Below, one piece after another: positions 1 through 5,776 of a stretch of 11,414 nt of DNA. Every line of letters begins with the position of its first letter. Positions within the stretch are counted from its first letter, which is position 1. A program made the translations under genes and the position numbers. The stretch comes from Gammaproteobacteria bacterium (GTDB lineage: Bacteria; Gemmatimonadota; Gemmatimonadetes; Longimicrobiales; Gaopeijiaceae): contig JAHEKL010000064.1 of NCBI GenBank assembly GCA_024638345.1, positions 1 to 11,414 on the forward strand, read 5' to 3'. The notes below the pieces were generated by a model, which was not told the DNA's origin, ran no database searches, and saw only the letters and a list, made by a program, of their open reading frames with translations.

Positions 1-330
1 CAAGAAGGCAACTACCTGGACTCACGTTACACATACGGGCGGATCAGCGGGCTCTTCATCACCGACGACGACATGGTGTACGCCATCGACTCCGAGTCGA
101 GTCCCACCAACCATCCGAACTGGGTCAACGGTGTGCGCATCGGGCAGGTCGAGCGGGATTGGATCGACGCCCTCATCCCGCCGTTTCCTGCGGACACGAG
201 GCCCTATCAGGGAGCGGCGGGCGAAGGAGTGGCCGTCGATGCCGACGGGAACGTCTACGCTGCGGAGGGCCCGAATTCGCTCAGCTGGGCCGGAGGGGCG
301 TTCACGAAGTACGTGATCGGCGGGATGTGA
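1..330 (+). CDS. NHL-type beta-propeller protein, C-terminal fragment (5' end outside window)
   Basis: The reading frame is open from base 1 and ends at TGA 328-330, giving 109 visible residues. They look like the last one or two blades of an NHL/six-bladed propeller: the blade motif GVAVDADGNVYAAEG at visible residues 76-90 is followed by a closing strand ending in FTKYVIGG. The segment NHPNWVNGVRIG before it resembles the C-terminal part of bacterial 'peptidyl-alpha-hydroxyglycine alpha-amidating lyase'-annotated proteins (recognised from memory). Where PAL enzymes have their last zinc-ligand histidine, this protein appears to have Glu75, so the metal site may differ. The true start, signal peptide and any catalytic residues lie upstream of the window. 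It is probably related to, but clearly diverged from, the propeller encoded at 4699-5673. Exact substrate and role are unknown. Confidence 0.8.
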   Translation, partial: QEGNYLDSRYTYGRISGLFITDDDMVYAIDSESSPTNHPNWVNGVRIGQVERDWIDALIPPFPADTRPYQGAAGEGVAVDADGNVYAAEGPNSLSWAGGAFTKYVIGGM

Positions 331-378
331 TCCTTACGGAAGCCTTCGGCTGTAGCCTGCTCTCGAGCCCGACGGAAA

Positions 379-406
379 GCGGCCCCCGGGTTTCTCCGGG
401 GGCCGC
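379..406. terminator. Bidirectional GC-rich hairpin between convergent genes
   Basis: A perfect 11-bp inverted repeat (379-389 and 396-406) with a 6-nt loop lies 48 bp after the stop of the left-edge propeller gene and 21 bp beyond the stop of the convergent DUF4389 gene. A short A run (376-378) sits just before it on the + strand, which becomes TTTCC after the hairpin on the - strand. There is no long U tract on the + side. The position between two convergent stops and the stem strength make a shared transcription terminator the best reading. Confidence 0.7.
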
Positions 407-427
407 ACGTCTTGTGAATTGGAGGGC

Positions 428-1054
428 TCACCCCAGACGGAACGGAGGATACTGGTCAGTTACGAGGATGATGGCATACCCGATCACCCGATTGTGCCAT
501 CGTAGCACCCCTTCGACGAAGTCGAAGGCCCCTCGCGGGTAGCTACCCGTCACGAGGACGGCGACCCAAGCGAAGAAGACGACGAAGACGGCCGCGATAG
601 AGAGGAAGAAGAGGACAATGAGATGGGGTATGGCGAGCAGCCACTTCACGAGCGGCAACCACCGATTCAATTCGTTCCTGGCATCTGGATAAGGGAAGTC
701 GAGATGAACGGTTTGAGGGTCTTCGGTCGAAGGATATCGATCGTTCATCAGCGCCAAGTAGACCACCACGCGATTTCCGAAGCGAAGCAGCTCCAGATTC
801 CAGTCGAACCACCATCGGGGGTATTTTTGCCTGAACAGGATCATCAGTAGCGGTGCGACAAAGAGCAGCCCCCCCGCAGCGCCCGCCATTCGACTTCCCT
901 CCTCGTTCCATTCGGACCCTCCCCCCGAGATCGCCGCGAGGACGAACAGGATCGGGATTGCCAGGAGAGGGCGGAGAAAGGTCGTCAGCTTGTCCAGCTG
1001 ACGCTCCGGATACTCGACGGAGAGGGAGATCGGATAGCTGTCAGGTTCTGTCAT
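428..1054 (-). CDS. DUF4389 family integral membrane protein
   Basis: With the ATG at 1054 the protein has 208 residues; in-frame ATGs at 1081 and 1102 would add 9 or 16 residues of low-complexity sequence and none of the three has a good Shine-Dalgarno sequence. Hydrophobic segments are visible at about residues 26-42, 58-75 and 136-168, the last long enough for a hairpin or one extended helix. The ending RWHNRVIGYAIILVTDQYPPF is the characteristic DUF4389 C-terminus. The two halves are visibly similar: RPLLAIPILFVL / VKWLLAIPHLIVL, then KYPRWWFDWNLELLRFGNRV / SYPRGAFDFVEGVLRWHNRV, then YLALMNDRYP / YAIILVTDQYP, implying an internal duplication. Function is unknown for the family; it should sit in the cytoplasmic membrane. 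It is divergent from, and almost touches, the outer-membrane protein gene starting near 1084. Confidence 0.85.
   Translation of the reverse strand: MTEPDSYPISLSVEYPERQLDKLTTFLRPLLAIPILFVLAAISGGGSEWNEEGSRMAGAAGGLLFVAPLLMILFRQKYPRWWFDWNLELLRFGNRVVVYLALMNDRYPSTEDPQTVHLDFPYPDARNELNRWLPLVKWLLAIPHLIVLFFLSIAAVFVVFFAWVAVLVTGSYPRGAFDFVEGVLRWHNRVIGYAIILVTDQYPPFRLG
983..1003. repeat. 8-bp inverted repeat inside the DUF4389 5' coding region
   Basis: CGTCAGCT (983-990) and AGCTGACG (996-1003) are perfect reverse complements separated by TGTCC. The site lies about 50-70 bp inside the DUF4389 gene and about 80 bp upstream of the likely start of the divergent outer-membrane protein. Because the gap between the two genes is too short for a normal promoter, control sites for the rightward gene would have to lie in this region. 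It could therefore be an operator or activator site, but an 8-bp inverted repeat can arise by chance in a window this size. Confidence 0.3.
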
Positions 1055-1083
1055 CGGGGAACCGGGTCCGGGTTCATTCATCG

Positions 1084-1794
1084 GTGTGGTTCGTTCTCGC
1101 ATCCCTACTGCTGGGCGGTCTCAGCCCTTCATCCCTGGAAGCCCAGGATCCCGACCAGACGCCGGTGTTCGCCGGCGGCCACCTCCTCGTCGCGCTGCCG
1201 GTGGGGGAGTTCGACGACAACGTGGACTTCGGCTTCGGCGCTGGTGCACATGGTCGTGTCGCGCTCGGTGACGAAGGTATGATCAATCTTCGACTCGATG
1301 TCGGTTTCATCAATTACGGTAACGAGACGATTCGCATCTGTATCACCCAGCCCTGTCGGGTCACCGGAAACCTGACCACCTCGAACAACATCTTCCTCCT
1401 CGGGGCGGGCCCGGAGATCGGAGTGGGCTCCGGATCGGTTCGCCTGTATGCCAACGCCTCCATCGGGTTTGCCTACTTCGCCACCACCTCGTCGGTCGAG
1501 GGCGAGAATGACTTCGGAGATCCCTTCGCATCATCCACCAACTTCGACGATTTCACGTTTGCTTGGACAGCTGGCCCAGGGCTGCAACTGCGCGTCTGGA
1601 CGGGTGAGCGGGCAGCGGTCTCGCTCGACCTGCTCACTCGGTACCACGGAAATGGGGAGGCGCGATACCTCCGAAAGGGGGACATTCAGGACCGTCCGGA
1701 CGGAAGCGTCGTCCTGAACCCCAGACAGAGCGAGACGAATTTCTGGACTGTGGGACTCGGAGTATCCGTCGAGTTTCGCGCCGAGGAGCAGTAG
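1084..1794 (+). CDS. Outer-membrane beta-barrel protein with signal peptide
   Basis: I place the start at GTG 1084, giving about 236 residues; the frame is open back to an ATG at 853, but that extension is antisense to the DUF4389 gene and is basic and proline-rich, unlike the rest. CTG 1048 is an alternative that would supply Arg residues to the signal-peptide n-region. The N-terminus is hydrophobic (WFVLASLLLGGLSPSSLEA, probable cleavage before QDPDQ). The mature part alternates hydrophobic and polar residues with many Gly and aromatic residues (VDFGFGAGAHGRVAL, VRLYANASIGFAYF, FAWTAGPGLQLRVW, WTVGLGVSVEF), typical of a small eight-stranded-type barrel. Two cysteines (CITQPC) may form a disulfide in a surface loop. 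Related barrel proteins are, in my recollection, common in Gemmatimonadota. Precise role is unknown. A 105-bp gap follows before the next gene. Confidence 0.75.
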   Translation: MWFVLASLLLGGLSPSSLEAQDPDQTPVFAGGHLLVALPVGEFDDNVDFGFGAGAHGRVALGDEGMINLRLDVGFINYGNETIRICITQPCRVTGNLTTSNNIFLLGAGPEIGVGSGSVRLYANASIGFAYFATTSSVEGENDFGDPFASSTNFDDFTFAWTAGPGLQLRVWTGERAAVSLDLLTRYHGNGEARYLRKGDIQDRPDGSVVLNPRQSETNFWTVGLGVSVEFRAEEQ

Positions 1795-1899
1795 CCGCTC
1801 GGCGCGGTTGGGGTCAGCTGTCTACCCTCGTCGTCCGGTTCTATTGTAACGCGCCCTACAGCCTAGACGGCTTCATCATCGCGGGACTCGACGACGACC

Positions 1900-2763
1900 A
1901 TGACCAAGACGAAACGACTCAGAGAGTTGATCAGTGCGCCGGACCTTCTCGTCCTGTATCCGGCGCACGATGCGCTCAGCGCACGGATCGCCGAGAGAGC
2001 CGGCGCGAAAGCGTTGACGGTCGGCGGCTTCGCGGCCTCGGGCGTGCTGCTGGGAGAGCCGGATAGCTCTCAGCTCACAGCCACCGAGCTTGCGAAGTTC
2101 TATGCTGGCATCTGCGCTAGCGTCGACATTCCGGTCTTCGTCGACGCCGATACCGGCTTCGGCGGCGTCACCAACGTGATTCGTACGGTGAAGGACTTCG
2201 AGCGCGCGGGCACTGCCGGGTTGTTCCTGGAGGATCAGAGGTTTCCGAAGCGCTGCGGACACACCCCCGGGAAGGATGTCATCCCCGTCGATGAAATGGT
2301 GCCGAAGCTGAAGGCCGCGCTCGATAGCCGCACCGACGAAAATTTCGTCATCATGGGCCGCACGGATGCTTTGGGGGTCCTCGGCATCGAAGAGGCGATC
2401 ACGCGTGCAAATCTGTACCTGGAGATCGGTTGCGACATCGTGTTCGTCGAAGCGCCCGAGACGACTTCCCAGATGCGGCGAATCTGCGAAGAGGTGGAGG
2501 GCCCCCTGCTCGCGAACATGGTGGACGGCGGACGGTCTCCCATGCTCACAGCGCAGCAGCTCGAGGAGCTCGGGTTCGCGGTCGCCGTATGGCCGGTCGC
2601 GTCGGTCCTCATCGTGTCACGGGCGCTGGAGTCGCTGTATCGTACGCTTCGCGCCACCGGATCGACCGTGTCCCTGCACAGTCAGATGGTCGACTTCGAG
2701 GAGTACATGGAGATCGTGGGCCTGCCCGATCTGCGCGAGAGGGAGTCGCGGTATGGCTCGTAG
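1900..2763 (+). CDS. Isocitrate lyase/PEP mutase superfamily carbon-carbon lyase (2-methylisocitrate or dimethylmalate lyase-like)
   Basis: The 287-residue protein has the full set of ICL/PEPM superfamily motifs: VFVDADTGFGG (residues 79-89, metal and substrate aspartates D82/D84), EDQ (111-113), the lyase signature KRCGH (117-121) with catalytic Cys119, GRTDA (153-157), VEAPE (183-187) and ANMVDGG (205-211). Length fits 2-methylisocitrate lyase and 2,3-dimethylmalate lyase (about 285-300). The KRCGH motif argues for a lyase that cleaves a 2-hydroxy-dicarboxylate or tricarboxylate into pyruvate or a related product; PEP mutases of phosphonate synthesis have an EDK...NS motif instead. The ANMVDGGRSP stretch is closer to dimethylmalate lyase/oxaloacetate decarboxylase-like members than to PrpB (ANITEFG), so substrate is open. 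The enzyme should be cytoplasmic and Mg-dependent. No strong Shine-Dalgarno precedes ATG 1900. It is followed after 30 nt by a carboxylate transporter, probably co-transcribed. Confidence 0.88.
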   Translation: MTKTKRLRELISAPDLLVLYPAHDALSARIAERAGAKALTVGGFAASGVLLGEPDSSQLTATELAKFYAGICASVDIPVFVDADTGFGGVTNVIRTVKDFERAGTAGLFLEDQRFPKRCGHTPGKDVIPVDEMVPKLKAALDSRTDENFVIMGRTDALGVLGIEEAITRANLYLEIGCDIVFVEAPETTSQMRRICEEVEGPLLANMVDGGRSPMLTAQQLEELGFAVAVWPVASVLIVSRALESLYRTLRATGSTVSLHSQMVDFEEYMEIVGLPDLRERESRYGS

Positions 2764-2793
2764 TTCGCTCGATCCCCTACCCACACCGCGCTG

Positions 2794-4227
2794 ATGCTTC
2801 GCCGCGCGGGTCTCGTCGCGGGGCCGGTTCTGGCGGTGGCGCTGTACCTGTGGATTCCCGAGCGGCTCCCGGATCCCTCCGGAGGAGAGCTCGAGCTCGG
2901 GATTGCGGGCCGAATGACCGGCGCCCTCGTGGGCTGGATGGCCGTCTGGTGGATGACCGAGGCCATCTCGATCTTCGTCACCGCGCTTCTGCCTGCGATC
3001 GTGCTTCCCCTGACCGGCGTGCAGGGCTTCTTCGAGACCACGGCCGTGTACGCGGATCCCCTCATCTTTCTTGCCCTCGGCGGATTCGTTCTGGCGCTGG
3101 CGCTCGAGCGCTGGCGCCTCCATCGCCGCTTCGCATCGTACGTGCTGCGCATCGTCGGCAACGGGCCACGAAGGTTGGTCGGCGGATTCATGATCGTAGG
3201 CGCCGCGCTGAGCATGTGGATCTCGAACACGGCGGCGGCGGTCATCATGCTGCCGATCGCGCTGAGCATCATCGCGTCCGACGATCAGACCGCCGAACAC
3301 CATCCTCGCTTTCGGCTTTGTCTGCTCCTGGGGACCGCGTACTCGTGCTCGATCGGGGGAATGGGCACCTTGATCGGCACCGGCACGAACGTCTTTCTCG
3401 CGTCCTTCGTGGAGAGCGAGCTGCAGCGGGACATGTCGTTCGCCGGCTGGATGCGTCTGGGAGTGCCGCTGGTGCTCGTGTTCCTGCCCCTCGCCTGGCT
3501 TCTGTTGACCCGAGTCGTCTTTCGGTTGCCTGCCGATGCCGAGATCGACGCCAGGGGACGGCTTTCAGAGCGGGAGCCCTGGTCCTCGGGCGAGAAACGC
3601 ACCTTGGCGGTCTTCTGTTTGGCAGTCGTCGGTTGGGTGGGCTCACCGCTTTGGGTCCGGCTGCCCCCGCTGAGCAACCTTTCGGACCCTGGGGTCGCAA
3701 TGTTCTGCATGCTGCTCCTCTTCTTGATTCCCAATGGGCGCGGAGAAGCCGGCGCCCTCATGGACTGGGATACGGCCGTGAAGCTGCCCTGGGGGGTTCT
3801 GATCCTACTCGGTGGGGGGCTGGCACTGGCCAGCGCGATCGACGACAACGGAATCGGCGCCGCGCTCGCGCTGCAATCGGTAAAGCTTCAGGGTGTGCCG
3901 CCGTTCCTCATCGTCATGTTCGCCGTGGTGCTCATGACCCTTCTGACCGAGCTGACGAGCAATCTCGCCAGCACTGCGACACTCGTGCCGGTGTTGGCGG
4001 CCATGGCGGGCGGCATGGGCATCGACCCGCTCGGGATCATCATCCCCACCGCGCTCGCGGCCAGCTGCGCGTTCATGCTACCGGTGGCCACGCCCCCGAA
4101 CACCATCGTTTTCGGCGCCGGTGTGGTGACCATCCCCGAGATGGTGCGCGCCGGTATCTGGATCAACACACTGGGGATCGTGTTGATCTCGCTGCTGGCC
4201 TACCCGTTGGTCGCGATCCTGTTCTGA
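2794..4227 (+). CDS. DASS/SLC13 family di- or tricarboxylate transporter
   Basis: The 477-residue, highly hydrophobic protein carries the family landmarks of divalent-anion:Na+ symporters: first SNT motif (S144-N145-T146 in MWISNTAAA), GGMGTLIGTGTN (188-199), second motif SNL (389-391 in ELTSNLAST) and the sodium:sulfate symporter signature (about 424-439, ending VATPPNTIVF). These motifs form the two Na+ sites and bind substrate carboxylates in structures such as VcINDY. The two-half arrangement of membrane segments matches the family, and length (450-550) is normal. The second motif is SNL rather than SNT, as tolerated in some members. The start follows a CTG and an in-frame stop (2761-2763), so translation cannot begin earlier than the intergenic gap; no clear Shine-Dalgarno is seen. 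Being 30 nt behind the lyase gene suggests it imports that enzyme's substrate or a related dicarboxylate. Sulfate cannot be excluded. Confidence 0.9.
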   Translation: MLRRAGLVAGPVLAVALYLWIPERLPDPSGGELELGIAGRMTGALVGWMAVWWMTEAISIFVTALLPAIVLPLTGVQGFFETTAVYADPLIFLALGGFVLALALERWRLHRRFASYVLRIVGNGPRRLVGGFMIVGAALSMWISNTAAAVIMLPIALSIIASDDQTAEHHPRFRLCLLLGTAYSCSIGGMGTLIGTGTNVFLASFVESELQRDMSFAGWMRLGVPLVLVFLPLAWLLLTRVVFRLPADAEIDARGRLSEREPWSSGEKRTLAVFCLAVVGWVGSPLWVRLPPLSNLSDPGVAMFCMLLLFLIPNGRGEAGALMDWDTAVKLPWGVLILLGGGLALASAIDDNGIGAALALQSVKLQGVPPFLIVMFAVVLMTLLTELTSNLASTATLVPVLAAMAGGMGIDPLGIIIPTALAASCAFMLPVATPPNTIVFGAGVVTIPEMVRAGIWINTLGIVLISLLAYPLVAILF

Positions 4228-4285
4228 GATCGGGCTCTGGACGGGCTTCAGACAGGATCCCAAGCTCGAGCGGGTGAGCTGGTTC

Positions 4286-4702
4286 TCAGGCGGCGCCCCA
4301 TGGATCGTAGCTCCCGAAATTCCAGAGATGTCCCTCCAAGTCCCGACAGGAGTACATGCGACCGCCATAGTCCTGATCTGCGATCTCCAAGACCACCTCG
4401 GCGCCGGCAGCGACAGCCCTCGCGTAGTGCGCGTCGGGATCGTGGACGATGATGTACGCACTCTGGGTGCAGGCACCTCCGGACTCGGGGGGCTTCTGCA
4501 AGCGACCAAACTCGTCGTCCCTGGCCGAGCCCAGCATGATCATGACGTCGTCGGACACGAGTTGGGCGTGAGCCACGGTTCCGTCTTCCCCGGCGACGAC
4601 CAGCCGGGGCTCGAATCCGAAGGCCTTGCCGAGCCACTCGATCGCACGAGTGGCATCCTTGTACCTGAGCGTCGGAACGACCTTGGCATCGCGATTGGTC
4701 AT
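4286..4702 (-). CDS. Glyoxalase/bleomycin-resistance (VOC) fold protein
   Basis: With ATG at 4702 the product has 138 residues, normal for a single VOC protein made of two beta-alpha-beta-beta-beta modules. Visible landmarks are VVPTLRYKDATRAIEWLGKAFGF (residues 8-30, opening strand and helix), the AHAQL strand with His45, a second module beginning SAYIIVHDPDAHYARA, and the closing motif DYGGRMYSCRDLEGHLWNFG (111-130) with Glu123, a typical metal ligand position. This subgroup is often called PhnB-like or 'glyoxalase superfamily'; the reaction cannot be assigned. There is no signal peptide, so it is cytoplasmic. Its ATG overlaps the TGA of the upstream PAL-like gene (ATGA, 4699-4702), so translation is likely coupled. 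An upstream in-frame ATG at 4789 is rejected because the extra 29 residues are antisense-like and overlap the propeller gene. It converges on the transporter gene with a 58-bp gap lacking a convincing terminator. Confidence 0.85.
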   Translation of the reverse strand: MTNRDAKVVPTLRYKDATRAIEWLGKAFGFEPRLVVAGEDGTVAHAQLVSDDVMIMLGSARDDEFGRLQKPPESGGACTQSAYIIVHDPDAHYARAVAAGAEVVLEIADQDYGGRMYSCRDLEGHLWNFGSYDPWGAA

Positions 4703-5673
4703 CGGGATCCAATGTCCTCGTATTTCCTCAGGTAGCTGCTGCGGTTGGACGCCGCGTAGACGCTTCCGGACGGGTCTACGGCGACCCAATGGATTCCTTC
4801 CGTTCCTTCGATCTCACCCAGGAGCGAACCGTCGACGGCGTTCGCGATCCAGACCTTGCCGTTGATGCCGTCGGCCACGAAGAGCCTGTCATCCTCCGTT
4901 AGAAACAGCGCGTAGGGAGTCCCGAGGTGGGTCCATTGGTCGAGGTAGTTCCCCTCGAGATCGAAGAGCTGTACCCGGTTGTTCTCGCGATCGGCGACCA
5001 GCACACGATTGCGGGAGTCGATGGTGATGCTGTGCACCGTGTCGAACTGGCCCGGTCCCGTTCCCGCGCCACCCCAGTCCTTGATGAATCGGCCGGTCCG
5101 GTCGAACTTGGCCACTCTCGTATTCACGTAGCCATCCGACACGAAGAAGTCCCCATTCGGGGCCACGGCCACATCGGTTGGACGATTGAACGTGTCCGGC
5201 CCGTTCCCGGTGACGTCGTACTCCCCCAGAGTCATGAGCAGCTCGCTTGCGTCCGGGCTCCATTTCTTGACCTGATGACCCTGTCCGTCGACGGTCCAGA
5301 TGTACCCTTCGTGATCGACCCGGATGGCATGCGTCCACATCGCGATATCCTGGCCCCACTCCTTCACCAGTCTACCCGACGGATCGAGATTCCAGACATT
5401 GTTGGCGTCTCGCCGGAAGGCGTAGACGTTCCCCGCCCCGTCGGTCGTCACACCTGAAACGCCACCGATATCTTCCGGCGCCGTGATCCAATGCTCGACC
5501 CTTTCGTACTGGACCTGCGCTCGATCCTGGGCCGCCGTGGCCGGATGGACTCCGGCCGTCAGCAGCAGGACGACGGCCATCGCGGTGCTCGGCAGCCGTG
5601 CGCCCATCAGCCGCCATCCCGCGGGTGGGCCATGCCGGGACCCCTGCTCGGTCTTCTTATTCGTGATCGACAT
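4699..5673 (-). CDS. Secreted PAL-like NHL beta-propeller (peptidyl-alpha-hydroxyglycine lyase homologue)
   Basis: Using ATG 5673 (AGGGGG 4 nt upstream) the protein has 324 residues; ATG 5607 is a shorter alternative. A Sec-type signal peptide ends near THPATA-like residues (ARLPSTAMAVVLLLTAG core, cleavage before AQDRA). The rest is an NHL propeller: RPTDVAVAPNGDFFVSDGYV, HSITIDSRNRVLVADREN and WVAVDPSGSVYAAS are successive blades. Compared from memory with the lyase domain of mammalian peptidylglycine amidating enzyme, all key residues seem present: Arg88 (R533), His115 (H585), Tyr182 in SDGYVNTR (Y654), His214 (H690), Arg229 in ADRENNR (R706) and His295 (H786); the three His are zinc ligands. 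It should act outside the cytoplasm. No monooxygenase (PHM) partner is in the window, so amidated peptides as product are unproven. The stop overlaps the VOC gene start. Confidence 0.85.
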   Translation of the reverse strand: MSITNKKTEQGSRHGPPAGWRLMGARLPSTAMAVVLLLTAGVHPATAAQDRAQVQYERVEHWITAPEDIGGVSGVTTDGAGNVYAFRRDANNVWNLDPSGRLVKEWGQDIAMWTHAIRVDHEGYIWTVDGQGHQVKKWSPDASELLMTLGEYDVTGNGPDTFNRPTDVAVAPNGDFFVSDGYVNTRVAKFDRTGRFIKDWGGAGTGPGQFDTVHSITIDSRNRVLVADRENNRVQLFDLEGNYLDQWTHLGTPYALFLTEDDRLFVADGINGKVWIANAVDGSLLGEIEGTEGIHWVAVDPSGSVYAASNRSSYLRKYEDIGSR

Positions 5674-5677
5674 CCCG

Positions 5678-5683
5678 CCCCCT
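5678..5683 (-). promoter_or_regulatory. Shine-Dalgarno supporting the PAL-like gene start at 5673
   Basis: On the minus strand AGGGGG is followed by CGGG and then ATG. This purine block is the reason for preferring ATG 5673 over the upstream in-frame non-ATG extension to 5724, whose residues look non-coding. Confidence 0.55.
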
Positions 5684-5755
5684 AAGCAGTGCACTCGAGA
5701 ATCGCCGCTGGCACGGTAGCACACGGGTCGACCGCCGGGTAGGTGATCGCTCGCC

Positions 5756-5776
5756 GCTCGCTCCCCGAGTGCGAGC
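5756..5776 (-). terminator. Weak hairpin just after the Fno-like gene
   Basis: GCTCGC (5756-5761) and GCGAGC (5771-5776) can pair with a 9-nt loop directly after the TGA (5777-5779) of the Fno-like gene. The stem is only 6 bp and there is no U tract, so it may simply be a short GC-rich palindrome. If it does not terminate, the Fno-like, PAL-like and VOC genes could form one transcript, as the gap is only 103 bp. Confidence 0.2.

Noticed and set aside
853..1083. Long N-terminal extension of the barrel protein to ATG 853
   Set aside because: The extension is antisense to the DUF4389 coding region, is Arg/Pro-rich and would bury the signal peptide in the middle of the protein.
1900..2763. Phosphonate biosynthesis PEP mutase
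   Set aside because: PEP mutases carry an EDK...NS motif; this protein has EDQ and KRCGH with the catalytic Cys, typical of the lyases, and no phosphonopyruvate decarboxylase or other phosphonate genes are nearby.
2430..4277. 615-codon open frame on the + strand overlapping the transporter
   Set aside because: It overlaps the end of the lyase and the whole transporter in another frame; its product is almost entirely Arg, Gly, Ala and Asp-rich without family features, as expected for a shadow frame in GC-rich DNA.
4228..4285. Terminator between the transporter and VOC genes
   Set aside because: Only an AGCTC/GAGCT 5-bp pairing is visible, with no U tract; not convincing despite the convergent layout.
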